Assembly (NCBI GenBank): GCA_041690995.1
Contig: JBEPVM010000045.1
Span: 1-14,899 of the forward strand
Reading direction: 5' to 3'
Origin: UBA4722 sp041690995
GTDB lineage: Bacteria > Pseudomonadota > Gammaproteobacteria > DSM-16500
DNA length: 14,899 nucleotides
Shown in pieces: positions 1 through 7,689 of this stretch (the first letter of the stretch is position 1; every line of letters begins with the position of its first letter). The position numbers were made by a program, and so were the translations under genes. The notes under the pieces are model-generated. The model saw only the letters and a program-made list of their open reading frames with translations. It had not been told where the DNA came from and did not search any database.

Positions 1-2
1 TG

Positions 3-1862
3 TCAAAATGGGTTCCCGCCTTCGCGGGAATGACAAGCTTTCGCGGGAATGACACAGTTAAATGAACGTTCTCTGATTGAGGGAATAAACCCTTCAGCTT
101 GCATTTGCCAGAGTTTATAAAAATGACCGTTTTTATTTTTCAGGAGAGATTCTAATGAGCCATCCTCCACTATATTTCCATTAACAAGAACTAAAATCCT
201 ATTCATATCTTTTAATGTCGATAATCTATGTGCAATAACAATAGTAGTCTTGCTAGCCATAATATGATGTAACGCATCATGAATATCATTTTCTGTTATC
301 GAATCTAAAGAGGAAGTTGCTTCATCTAACAGTAAGACGGGTGCGTTTTTAAGAAATGCTCTTGCTATTGCAATACGTTGCTTCTGCCCGCCAGATAATT
401 TTATTCCTCGCTCGCCAACAAGAGAGTTATATTTATCAGGTAGCTCACAAATAAAATCATGGCATTTTGCATGTTTAGCGGCAGCGATTATTTCATCATC
501 ACTGGCATCGGGTCTTGCAAAACGGATATTTTCCATAATTGAGCGATGAAATAGCTCAGGCTCCTGAGGAATAGTGCCAATTTGCTTGCGAAGAGAGTGA
601 GTGGTGACTTTTTTTATATTCTGACCATCAATTAAAATTGAGCCTTGTTGTATGTCAATTAACCGAAGAATAAGCTTAATAAAAGTGGATTTTCCTCCAC
701 CTGAAAATCCTACCAGTCCCACTTTTTGACCTGGATTGATGGTAATGTTCAGTTTATTAAATAAAGGTTTATTATTTTCGTATTGAAATGAAACGTTATC
801 AAATGAAATTTCACCCCTGCTAACTTCAAGTATCTTCGCATTTGGCGCATCAGTAATTTCATGCGGTATGCGTATAACGCTTAAAGCTTGATTGCACGTG
901 CCTACGACTTTAGAGAAACGTTGCATTTGCTTGCCAACTTCCTGGACGCTCCACATTAATGATATAGAGAGGGATAATACGAGAGCAAAATCACCAGCAC
1001 TTACCCAATGCTGCTTAAGCCCATACACCAAAGCTATTAGCATGGCTGTAATTAAGGTCGTATAACCTATGTCTTGGAGTAAATTAACCTTTAAATTATA
1101 CCATTGCAAATCACGGTCACTATTTACCAGTCTTTCAACATCTTTATTAAGGTGTTTTATTTCATGAGGTTTATTATCAAATAATTTTACGCTAACAATA
1201 TTCGATATTGAGTCAGATGCCGTTCCTATCATTTTAGCAATATTTTCGGAAAATCCCCGCGCATATTTTTCGGCGCCTTTCGCTGCAATATATGAGATAT
1301 ATACATAAACAATAGTCCATACAAATAATATAATTCCAAATAAGGGGTGAACAGCTTCAAACAAAGTAAAACTTGCGATGATTGCCGCAAAGAACCGTGG
1401 ATAAAACCATTCATTGGGAATGCTAATCAAAGGCTCTATATTCTCAGCCATATCCCAAATTTTTCTTGTCAAATTTCCAGCAAAAGTATTTTGAAAAAAT
1501 GAATAAGAATGACCGAGTACATAGGCAAACATATCCTTATCTACTGAACCTTTTAAATAAGGGTATAACTTTAGATTAATATAATCATATAAACGAAAAG
1601 TGAAGTTTAAAATGATTGTCATTAATATATAAAACAAGATAGGGTAAAAAAGTGCTGGGAATAGTTTGGTTTCATCATTTGCATATTGAACTACATTATC
1701 AATAATGACTTTTAATAAATATAGGCTTACTGACATATTTATCGCCCAAATAAGAGCCACAAATAAAAAACCTACTAAGTACCATCTCTTGTATTTCAGA
1801 TAGCGCCAAACAAAAGGCATTAATTTATTGGGTAAATCTGGCGTGTTTGAAGAAATTTTCAT
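3..1862 (-). CDS. ABC exporter, fused membrane and ATPase domains (MsbA/multidrug type)
   Basis: This is a 619-residue half-transporter expected to work as an inner-membrane homodimer that couples ATP hydrolysis to export; the substrate cannot be told from sequence. The N-terminal half (about residues 25-310) has long hydrophobic stretches around 28-55, 70-90, 150-190 and 262-300, typical of the type I exporter membrane domain. The ATPase half is complete: Walker A GFSGGGKST at 385-393, Q-loop IPQEPELF near 421, signature LSGGQ at 489-493, Walker B VLLLDE ending at Glu514, D-loop SSLD, and switch histidine His545 in IAHRLST. The ATG at 1862 gives a normal N-terminus with no upstream extension needed. 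The last ~18 residues (CVIPAKACHSREGGNPF) are encoded by a dispersed repeat, so the original stop has been replaced; the ATPase domain ends before this tail and should be unaffected. It stands alone, with no partner gene beside it. Confidence 0.93.
   Translation of the reverse strand: MKISSNTPDLPNKLMPFVWRYLKYKRWYLVGFLFVALIWAINMSVSLYLLKVIIDNVVQYANDETKLFPALFYPILFYILMTIILNFTFRLYDYINLKLYPYLKGSVDKDMFAYVLGHSYSFFQNTFAGNLTRKIWDMAENIEPLISIPNEWFYPRFFAAIIASFTLFEAVHPLFGIILFVWTIVYVYISYIAAKGAEKYARGFSENIAKMIGTASDSISNIVSVKLFDNKPHEIKHLNKDVERLVNSDRDLQWYNLKVNLLQDIGYTTLITAMLIALVYGLKQHWVSAGDFALVLSLSISLMWSVQEVGKQMQRFSKVVGTCNQALSVIRIPHEITDAPNAKILEVSRGEISFDNVSFQYENNKPLFNKLNITINPGQKVGLVGFSGGGKSTFIKLILRLIDIQQGSILIDGQNIKKVTTHSLRKQIGTIPQEPELFHRSIMENIRFARPDASDDEIIAAAKHAKCHDFICELPDKYNSLVGERGIKLSGGQKQRIAIARAFLKNAPVLLLDEATSSLDSITENDIHDALHHIMASKTTIVIAHRLSTLKDMNRILVLVNGNIVEDGSLESLLKNKNGHFYKLWQMQAEGFIPSIRERSFNCVIPAKACHSREGGNPF
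11..54. repeat. dispersed GC-rich palindromic repeat (REP-like)
   Basis: The sequence ttcgcgggaatgaca occurs twice, at 21-35 and 40-54. The first copy sits in a perfect hairpin: ttcccgc (13-19), loop cttc, gcgggaa (24-30). It is much richer in G+C than its surroundings. Repeats of this kind (the 'VIPAKAGIQ / SREGGNP' peptide signature when translated) are scattered in many proteobacterial genomes. Here it supplies the stop codon and C-terminal tail of the ABC exporter gene. On the minus strand it is not followed by a T-run, so it is not a convincing intrinsic terminator. Confidence 0.75.
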
Positions 1863-2007
1863 TTAATACCTTATTAATCAAAGTGCTTGGTTTTTTAAGC
1901 ATTTAAAAAATTTCATCGAACGATCTATTGTCCCATCGGTAATGAAAGAATATCCTAAGCTGGGTATTAACTCCAATTAAATTCTATACATGAATCAATT
2001 AAAACTG

Positions 2008-2083
2008 TTATTTATCCTTAAGCTCTTGAGCATATTTTTCATAGGTAGTTTTCACAACTTCAAATAATTCTGGATTTCCAAAG
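2008..2083 (-). pseudogene. 3' fragment of carbon-nitrogen hydrolase gene
   Basis: Read on the minus strand, this encodes about 24 residues, FGNPELFEVVKTTYEKYAQE followed by LKDK and a TAA stop. It matches the C-terminus of the larger hydrolase remnant that ends at 5707 (FGNPELFEIVKTTYAQELKDK). The fragment has three extra residues (EKY), so it is not a very recent copy. Homology stops abruptly upstream of the FGNPE motif at about 2083. It is a leftover of duplication or deletion and is not functional alone. Confidence 0.75.
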
Positions 2084-2126
2084 AGTTAGGATTATTATTA
2101 ACTTATTAATGAAATAGAGGTATTTT

Positions 2127-2306
2127 CTAAGTATATTTTTTAAGTATATAGTCTTTGATTTTATATCCATGCTCGTATTCTTCATATTTTGGTGAGCCAG
2201 CTAAAGAAAGAGCAAAAAGCTTCTGCGCTGCATGGAAGAATGTAGAATGGTATAAAAAGGAATAATACGGGATGCCTTTAAAAAATATAAAACTGAGTGT
2301 GGGTTG
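2127..2306 (-). pseudogene. start-less open frame, possible C-terminal gene fragment
   Basis: A 59-codon minus-strand frame runs from a TGA at 2307-2309 to a TAG at 2127-2129, with no ATG, GTG or TTG start in a sensible place. The translation has a protein-like composition, including FFHAAQKLFALSLAGSPKYE and HGYKIKDYILKKYT. It lies just upstream, on the same strand, of the hydrolase fragment, in a zone of broken genes. I do not recognise the family. It could be the tail of a lost gene or a chance open frame. Confidence 0.3.
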
Positions 2307-2349
2307 TCATTATTTCTTATTAATGTTTTTAACAAATGAGATGATTAAG

Positions 2350-3531
2350 ATGGAAAAAACAGACGTTATTATCATAGGCGCAGGTGCCGCCGGTTTGATG
2401 TGTGCGATTGAAGCGGGGAAACGCGGACGTCGAGTGATTATATTGGAACGTTCGAATAAACCTGGTAAAAAAATTCTAATGTCAGGCGGCGGACGTTGTA
2501 ATTTTACAAATTTACATATTAATCCTAACGATTATATTTCCCATAACCCGCATTTTTGTAAGTCAGCTCTTACCCGCTATACGCAGTGGGATTTTATTGA
2601 GTTAGTGAAGCGTCATCCTATTTCTTTTCATGAAAAAACCTTAGGTCAATTATTTTGTGATGAAAAGTCTAAAGCGATTTTAGATATGTTGCTGCTTGAA
2701 TGTGATTGCGTAGGGGTAGAAATCAGGTTGAATGCCAGCATTGAACACATTGAAAAACTCAAAGATCATCATTTTAAAATTAAAAGTACGAGAGGTGATT
2801 TTCATTGTGAGTCGCTGGTCATTGCCAGTGGCGGCTTGTCTATTCCGACCATGGGCGCGAGCCCGTTTGGTTATAAAGTCGCAGAACAATTTGATATTAA
2901 CATTTGGCCTACGCGTGCTGGATTAGTGCCTTTCACTTTACAACCTGAAGATAAAGCTAAATATGAAGTCTTATCGGGCGTTTCTGTTGATAGCTTAGTA
3001 AGTAACCATCAAATTTCATTTCGAGAGAATATTTTATTTACTCATCGTGGGTTAAGTGGCCCCGCTATTTTACAAATATCTTCTTATTGGCAAGCGGGTG
3101 AGGAAGTGAAAATTAATCTTTTACCTGATTTGAATATGCTGGATTTGTTAATTCTCGCTACAAACAATCAACCACAAAAATTATTAAAAAACGTTGTTGC
3201 GGGTTATTTGCCAAAGCGTATTTTAGATATTTTTATTCCCATAGAGTTAGCCGATGCAAAAATAGCGACTATTTCGCATAAAGATTTACAGTTAATAACG
3301 AACAATTTCCAGTCTTGGAGAATCAAACCCAATGGTACTGAAGGTTACAGAACAGCCGAGGTGACGTTAGGCGGTGTAGATTGCGATGCCATTTCATCCA
3401 AAACAATGCAAGCAAATCAGGTGCCCGGATTGTATTTTATTGGCGAAGTACTGGATGTAACAGGATGGTTGGGTGGTTATAACTTTCACTGGGCTTGGTC
3501 GTCGGGGTGGGCAGCGGGACAGGAAGTTTAG
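2350..3531 (+). CDS. NAD(P)/FAD-dependent oxidoreductase, HI0933/YhiN family
   Basis: This is a complete 393-residue flavoprotein of the HI0933-like family (also called BaiN/RdsA type). The members are FAD-binding oxidoreductases whose physiological substrates are mostly unknown. The N-terminus has the dinucleotide-binding fold: strand DVIIIGAGAAGLM (GxGxxG) at residues 5-17, then the acidic end of strand two in VIILERSNKPGKK. The family signature SGGGRCNFTN follows at about 47-56, and the C-terminal FAD-contacting segment GEVLDVTGWLGGYNFHWAWS is present. The frame is open upstream to 2272, but the ATG at 2350 starts right at the conserved fold and gives the usual family length; an ATG at 2341 is an alternative. 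A nearly identical copy lacking the first 28 residues lies at 11457-12554. This copy should be the functional one. The wrecked nucleotidyltransferase begins 3 bp after its stop. Confidence 0.9.
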   Translation: MEKTDVIIIGAGAAGLMCAIEAGKRGRRVIILERSNKPGKKILMSGGGRCNFTNLHINPNDYISHNPHFCKSALTRYTQWDFIELVKRHPISFHEKTLGQLFCDEKSKAILDMLLLECDCVGVEIRLNASIEHIEKLKDHHFKIKSTRGDFHCESLVIASGGLSIPTMGASPFGYKVAEQFDINIWPTRAGLVPFTLQPEDKAKYEVLSGVSVDSLVSNHQISFRENILFTHRGLSGPAILQISSYWQAGEEVKINLLPDLNMLDLLILATNNQPQKLLKNVVAGYLPKRILDIFIPIELADAKIATISHKDLQLITNNFQSWRIKPNGTEGYRTAEVTLGGVDCDAISSKTMQANQVPGLYFIGEVLDVTGWLGGYNFHWAWSSGWAAGQEV

Positions 3532-3534
3532 TTT

Positions 3535-4026
3535 GTAGCGACAAAGTTAGGAGAAATCTGCGATAATGTTGTATTTTTAGGTGGATGTACTACGGGATTA
3601 TTTATTACTGATCCTGAATTCCCAGATATTCGACATACCTTGGATGTAGACTGCATCGTAGATGTCATTTCATTGAATCAATATTACCAATTAGAAAAAA
3701 AGTTAACAAGACAAGGGTTTAAAAAATCCCTGTCTGAAGAAGTCATTTGTCGTTGGTTTTATGATGATGTTACTTTAGATGTGATGCCGACCGATGAAAA
3801 TATTTTAGGCTTTGGAAATCGTTGGTATAAAAAAGCCATTGCTGCATCAATAATTCATCGTTTAACAGACAGCATGGATATAAAAATAGTGACAGCCCCT
3901 TATTTTCTTGCAACTAAATTAGAAGCTTTTAGGACCCGCGGAAAATCAGATTATTATGTCAGCCATGATTTTGAGGACATCATGTCAATTTTAGATGGTA
4001 GAGTTGAGATAGTTGAAGAAATCTAT
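3535..4026 (+). pseudogene. nucleotidyltransferase remnant (copy A of the module)
   Basis: This is a broken paralogue of the nucleotidyltransferase at 8280-8924. The frame opens right after the flavoprotein TAG, without a start codon, and corresponds to copy B from about residue 19 (VATKLGE against VASKLGE). The GGCTTGLFITDPEFPD block and the DVD metal-binding pair are present (LDVDCIV, near 3640). Unlike copy B it keeps the segment LDVMPTDENILGFGNRWY, which carries the likely third catalytic aspartate. Near 4026 an approximately 220-bp deletion, relative to copy B, removes the C-terminal part and the start of the phosphoesterase gene, joining the two out of frame; the reading frame then ends at 4126-4128 in scrambled residues. 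It has lost both ends and is very unlikely to function. Many substitutions separate it from copy B, so the duplication is not recent. Confidence 0.85.
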
Positions 4027-4445
4027 TTGCACGTCGAAAATTTTATCAAGAAATTATTAATATCCAATGTGATGGAGTGTTTATTAGCGGGGATATTGCA
4101 GAAGCCCCCTGTTTGGAGAATATATTAAATGAGATGACAAACTACATTCATAAGCCGATTTATTTCGTATTAGGCAATCATGATTATTACAGAGGTCAGA
4201 TTAACGAAGTACGTGAAGCAATGAAGGTGTTAACTGAAAAATATAAAGATTCTTGGTAAATATCAGATACTTGAAAAAATGCAGCAGCTAGCTGATGCAG
4301 ATGCAAGGAGATTGCAAAATGATTTAGAAGAAACTATTAGCCAAAAACCTCAGAAAATAATCGTGCTAACATATATTCCACCTTTTAAAGAAGCTTGCTT
4401 TCATAAAGGCGAGATAAGTGGCGAGGATTGGTTGCCTTATTTTAG
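4027..4445 (+). pseudogene. calcineurin-like phosphoesterase remnant (copy A)
   Basis: This is a degenerate copy of the phosphoesterase at 8928-9731. It begins at the equivalent of codon 17 (acgtcgaaaattttatcaag), so the first metal-binding motif DxH is missing. The second and third motifs can still be read (SGDIAEAPCLENILNEM, then VLGNHDYYRGQ). A second deletion of about 158 bp at 4250-4253, with a frameshift, removes the middle of the protein. Similarity then resumes with KYQILEKMQQLADADARRLQ and a degraded THVPP-type segment (TYIPP, catalytic histidine lost). It stops at about 4445, before the final GHxH motif. The gene is clearly dead. It sits convergent to the outer membrane protein gene, with only 49 bp between them. 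Confidence 0.85.
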
Positions 4446-4494
4446 TAAATAATAAGTAAACCTATGTCAACTTTATACTTGACCTCTTTAGTCT

Positions 4495-5556
4495 TTAAAA
4501 CTTCCAAGCAACGCTAATAAACGGGCCTCTTAAATCTACATTACTCTGTTGCTGGGATTGATTTATGATTGCAACTGAGCCTGCTTCCCATGAACCTGGA
4601 ACTAAGGTAGTAGGGAGCACTTGATTAATGGTATTAAAATAAACTGCATACATGTAACCTGCTTGTAAGGTCAACTCTGAGCCCGATTCAAGTGGAGTTT
4701 TATAAAGCATAGCGAGTTTAGCATCCATCTTAGGCACGATACGATTTAAATTTTGATTCGCCATTGATGTGTTGGCTGGTGTATTGTTATGTGGTAGAGA
4801 ACCTCCAGTATAAGAAGTCCACGACGTAAAATCAGTACTATACTTTAAGACTCCTGCCAATAAATCACCCGCTATGCTTCCAGTAATGGCGAAATGATTA
4901 GTTATAAAATAACTTCCATCAAATCCTATGCGTGGTCCAAAACCAGTGAAGGTAGACTTTCCATAAACAGCATGCGTATAAGGTCCATATACCGGATCCG
5001 TGCCCTGATAGTTATTGGTAATATCTTCTTTCAGATAAACAGCACTTAAACCAATAAAAGGCTCAACCTGAATATTATTAGCCAGATCAATTAAATGGCC
5101 GAATACCAAATTACCATTATCGACATTAAATTTTACGGTGCTATTGGCACTTGTGTTTAGCAAGAATTGTTCGGCTGGCCCATAATAAAAAGGAGGGCCC
5201 ACTGAAGTATTGGGACTAGAACTAGCAGAGGCAGCATCTTTGCTAGTAAAGTGTAACCAATCAAGCTTTACATTCTCTCTACCATTTATCAAATTGTATT
5301 GTAGGCCTAAATCAAATGCGGCAGAGTAACTTGGGTTAACAATTTTTTGTTGCCAATTAGGGGCTGGTAGAGGAAGTGGTGTGGTATGAACTGCATATTC
5401 TAGGTTGTTCGCGCTCGGCTTTAGGTAAAGACCAGTAATGTTCAGAGCAAGTCCTGATTTTTGTAGGGGGATAACACTAGCAGTATCGCTTGCGTACACT
5501 GCAGAGCAGCCAAGTGACAAAGTAAGTGCAGATAATTTCAATAATCCGTATTTCAT
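4495..5556 (-). CDS. major outer membrane protein, Legionella OMP family
   Basis: This 353-residue protein matches the style of the Legionella major outer membrane protein family (beta-barrel porins or adhesins at the cell surface). Residues 1-22 (MKYGLLKLSALTLSLGCSAVYA) are a clear signal peptide, with cleavage expected before SDTAS. The mature part alternates short amphipathic strands with loops rich in N, S, T, G and P, and it ends in SVAWKF, with the terminal phenylalanine required for barrel assembly. Family features include the early strand ALNITGLYLKPSANNLEY and the FGPRIGFDGSYFITNHFAITG block. An AAGGAG ribosome-binding site (5565-5570) lies 8 bases before the ATG, and a near-consensus promoter sits upstream. 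It is monocistronic: the neighbours are a dead gene downstream and another remnant upstream. Legionella-type genomes carry many paralogues, so it need not be the major one. Confidence 0.9.
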   Translation of the reverse strand: MKYGLLKLSALTLSLGCSAVYASDTASVIPLQKSGLALNITGLYLKPSANNLEYAVHTTPLPLPAPNWQQKIVNPSYSAAFDLGLQYNLINGRENVKLDWLHFTSKDAASASSSPNTSVGPPFYYGPAEQFLLNTSANSTVKFNVDNGNLVFGHLIDLANNIQVEPFIGLSAVYLKEDITNNYQGTDPVYGPYTHAVYGKSTFTGFGPRIGFDGSYFITNHFAITGSIAGDLLAGVLKYSTDFTSWTSYTGGSLPHNNTPANTSMANQNLNRIVPKMDAKLAMLYKTPLESGSELTLQAGYMYAVYFNTINQVLPTTLVPGSWEAGSVAIINQSQQQSNVDLRGPFISVAWKF

Positions 5557-5594
5557 AAAACTTGCTCCTTGCGAACAAAAATATTTGAGTGGAT

Positions 5595-5623
5595 ATACTA
5601 TCTGGTTTTGATAGAGGTGTCAC
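5595..5623 (-). promoter_or_regulatory. sigma70-type promoter of the outer membrane protein gene
   Basis: On the minus strand there is GTGACA (5623-5618) as -35 and TAGTAT (5600-5595) as -10, separated by exactly 17 bases. Transcription should start near 5588, giving a leader of about 32 bases that contains the AAGGAG ribosome-binding site. The spacing, order and closeness to a good start codon support the call; activity has not been tested. Confidence 0.55.
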
Positions 5624-5706
5624 TTAAATTTTCAGGAAAATGATCGTTATCACCTCATTATCGCTTGCACTTGTGACATTGCGAATATGTAAAAAACTTG
5701 AGAATC

Positions 5707-6510
5707 TCACTTGTCCTTAAGCTCTTGTGCATAGGTAGTTTTTACAATTTCAAATAATTCTGGATTGCCAAAAAGTCGTATTGTTTTGCGTTTCTTGAGT
5801 GTATCCAACGATATTGAATAGGTAATTAACATTTCTTGAAAGGGGTCTGCTTTTGCAACCAATTCGCCGTCATCATTTAAAATGCAGGAATAGCCAGGAC
5901 AGACTTCATTATCTTTATCCCAAATGATATCACTTGTGATTAACCAACAGTGATTATCAAAAGCCCGTGAAATGAAATGACTTTTTCGGTTCAAATAATG
6001 TAGCATACGTGCATCTTTCGGTACGCGGTTAAATGAAGGACAAAAGATAATACGTGCTCCTTTTAGTGCAGCAATATGTGCTGGTTCACGGTAGGCACTG
6101 TCCAGACAAATAATAATGCCATATTTTATGCCTTTCTTTTCAAAAACAGGGAAATCTCGGCCTAATGAATAATAATCGTAAGGCGCGTATGTATAAGCTT
6201 TTCGATATTTGCCAATACACTGACCTTTTTCTATAACTACAACTGTATTGTAAATATTATCTCCGTCTAATTCATTCAATCCAAATAATATTGTAATCTT
6301 TTGTAATGAGGATAATCTTTTGCATAAATTTAAAAATTCAGGGCTTTGCAAATTAATTGAATTTTTAAAAGCATCCTCTTTTTTTGAAAAATAGCCATGA
6401 AGATAACTTTCAGGAAAGGTGAGTAGATCAATATTCTCTTTTTCAGCTTGGTTGCTTATTTCAAGAATCTTATTAAGGTTAGCTTCGCTATTTCCTTCAT
6501 TTAAAAGTAA
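5707..6510 (-). pseudogene. carbon-nitrogen hydrolase (nitrilase superfamily), 5' end lost
   Basis: This belongs to the nitrilase/amidase superfamily, which cleaves nonpeptide C-N bonds with a Glu-Lys-Cys triad. All three residues can be read: Glu in LLTFPESYLHGYF (codon 6411-6409), Lys in IGKYRKAY, and Cys in GIIICLDSAYREP. The frame remains open up to 6555, but it contains no ATG, GTG or TTG before the catalytic glutamate. The first available start, TTG at 6351, would drop that residue. The family's first beta-strand (an 'MKIAxxQ' type N-terminus) is absent: recognisable sequence begins at LNEGNSEANLNKIL, overlapping the end of the GNAT-GrpB gene. The ATG overlapping that gene's stop (6500-6498) is out of frame and runs only about 14 codons. 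It is most likely a 5'-truncated pseudogene; a sequencing frameshift would not restore the missing strand. A 3' fragment of a sister copy lies at 2008-2083. Confidence 0.75.
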
Positions 6511-7552
6511 TTTGGTTAATGTATTGTGCGAAAGCTTTTCTATCGATTTCTTGAACTAATTTATCCTTGCCAAATACATAATTATTAATATTATCTGCAA
6601 ATTGATCTGCAAGTTTAGCTTTTAACAATGCATACGCATTTGCATCTTCTGGATGGTTGACAAGATAATCTCTAAAATTAACATGGCGTTTAATCTGTGG
6701 GTCGCCTCTTTCGCGGATGTGTAAATGATAACTTATTTCTTTATCCTGCCGTCTGGTAAAAAAACTGCGATGAGGAATAATATGCCTTCTGATGTTGTAA
6801 TAGTTTAATGTGTTTAATTGTTTTGTAATCAAGTCAATATTATCTAAATTATCACATTCAAGCATGATATCAATGACAGGCTTGGCTGGCATATTGGGAA
6901 TAGCAGTGCTGCCAATATGATGTATTTCTATTAAGTGGTTGCCTAAAGCGTTTTTAATATTTTGAGATTCTTTTTCATAAAATGAAGCCCATTTCTTATC
7001 GTATGGGACCAATTCAACTTTTCGGTAATTTTTTATCCTATATAGTACATGTGGTAAATCTGCATGGATAAGGTTGCGCTCATATTTAAAACCGCATTTT
7101 TCCATTACGCGTTGTGAAGCTTTGTTAGTTGATAGGGTAAAGCTAACGACATTTTCTAATCGGATAACTTCAAAGGCGATTTCCAGACAAGCTTCTGTTA
7201 TTTCAGTAGCAAATCCTTGATTCCAAAATTTTGGCATTAATGCATAGCCGATTTCTACTTCTAAATTGCCGCCAACTTCAACACGACGCAATCCTCCGCG
7301 TCCTATCCATTCACCAGTCTCTTTTAAATAAAACATCCAGAAGCCAAAGCCATTATCTTCCCATTGCTTTAGATTCCAGTTTAAGTTATCAACTGTTTGG
7401 TTTTCATCACGTATACCACCTAATGTCTGCATAACATCTTTATTGGTATGCATAGTGCGGAATTTCTCTAAATCACTTGCTTGTACTTTTTTAGCAAGCA
7501 ATCTTTTCGTTGAATAGGAGGCGATAGATTTAAATTGTAAAATTGTTTTCAT
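6497..7552 (-). CDS. GNAT N-acetyltransferase fused to GrpB-family domain
   Basis: This is a 351-residue two-domain protein. Residues ~12-170 form a RimJ/RimL-type acetyltransferase: RLLAKKVQASDLEKF near the start, GEWIGRGGL, the acetyl-CoA pyrophosphate loop WNQGFATEI, and NKASQRVMEKCGF at the end. A short linker (KNYRKVELVPYDKKW) leads into a complete GrpB-family (UPF0157) domain with IHHIGSTAIPNMPAKPVIDI and HLHIRERGDPQIKRHVNFRD. GrpB proteins have a nucleotidyltransferase-like fold and no settled function. The frame is open to 7606, but the ATG at 7552 starts close to the acetyltransferase domain and has a purine-rich GAAGAA about 10 bases upstream. It is divergent from the regulator operon. 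Its stop overlaps the damaged hydrolase, and the extreme C-terminus may have been altered by that junction. Substrates of either domain are unknown. Confidence 0.88.
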   Translation of the reverse strand: MKTILQFKSIASYSTKRLLAKKVQASDLEKFRTMHTNKDVMQTLGGIRDENQTVDNLNWNLKQWEDNGFGFWMFYLKETGEWIGRGGLRRVEVGGNLEVEIGYALMPKFWNQGFATEITEACLEIAFEVIRLENVVSFTLSTNKASQRVMEKCGFKYERNLIHADLPHVLYRIKNYRKVELVPYDKKWASFYEKESQNIKNALGNHLIEIHHIGSTAIPNMPAKPVIDIMLECDNLDNIDLITKQLNTLNYYNIRRHIIPHRSFFTRRQDKEISYHLHIRERGDPQIKRHVNFRDYLVNHPEDANAYALLKAKLADQFADNINNYVFGKDKLVQEIDRKAFAQYINQITFK

Positions 7553-7689
7553 AAATATTTTATTCTTCTGGTAGCCAATCAAGCAGTTCATTATCAAAAA
7601 GATCAATAATAACTTGTAAAATAATAAAATCTAAATGTGAATTTCAAGTGTACCCCAAAAATACCCCCACAAGTATCTTGGGTGGCCCC
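7553..7689. other. divergent intergenic region with C5 repeat pair and a possible gene tail
   Basis: This lies between the acetyltransferase-GrpB start and the regulator operator. Two near-direct repeats, taccccaaaaa (7651) and tacccccacaa (7662), are spaced 11 bp apart. A similar pair precedes the regulator remnant at the right end. On the minus strand a frame ending at 7560-7562 reads VIIDLFDNELLDWLPEE, which looks like a protein C-terminus but has no start or recognisable family. No convincing terminator is seen. Confidence 0.4.

Larger units (their letters stand above)
1863..2349. other. gene-poor stretch with decayed gene remnants
   Basis: No intact gene is present between the ABC exporter start and the flavoprotein start. 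It holds a recognisable 3' fragment of a carbon-nitrogen hydrolase (2008-2083, minus) and a start-less open frame (2127-2306, minus), described separately. The part from 1863 to 2007 is AT-rich and shows nothing I can name. A TTGTCA at 2304-2309 is a possible -35 for the flavoprotein gene, but I see no good -10 at the right distance. Confidence 0.6.

Noticed and set aside
2680..2926. Small ORFs on both strands inside the flavoprotein gene, repeated at 11703-11949
   Set aside because: They are repeated only because the flavoprotein gene is duplicated. They have no ribosome-binding sites and read like shadows of the main frame.
4456..4494. Possible bidirectional terminator between the phosphoesterase remnant and the outer membrane protein gene (gtcaa...ttgac)
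   Set aside because: The stem is only 5 bp with an 8-base loop and no T-run follows on either strand.
5636..5654. Possible Fur box upstream of the outer membrane protein gene
   Set aside because: Only about half of the consensus matches (GATAACGATCATTTTC on the minus strand), and it lies upstream of the -35; too weak to call.
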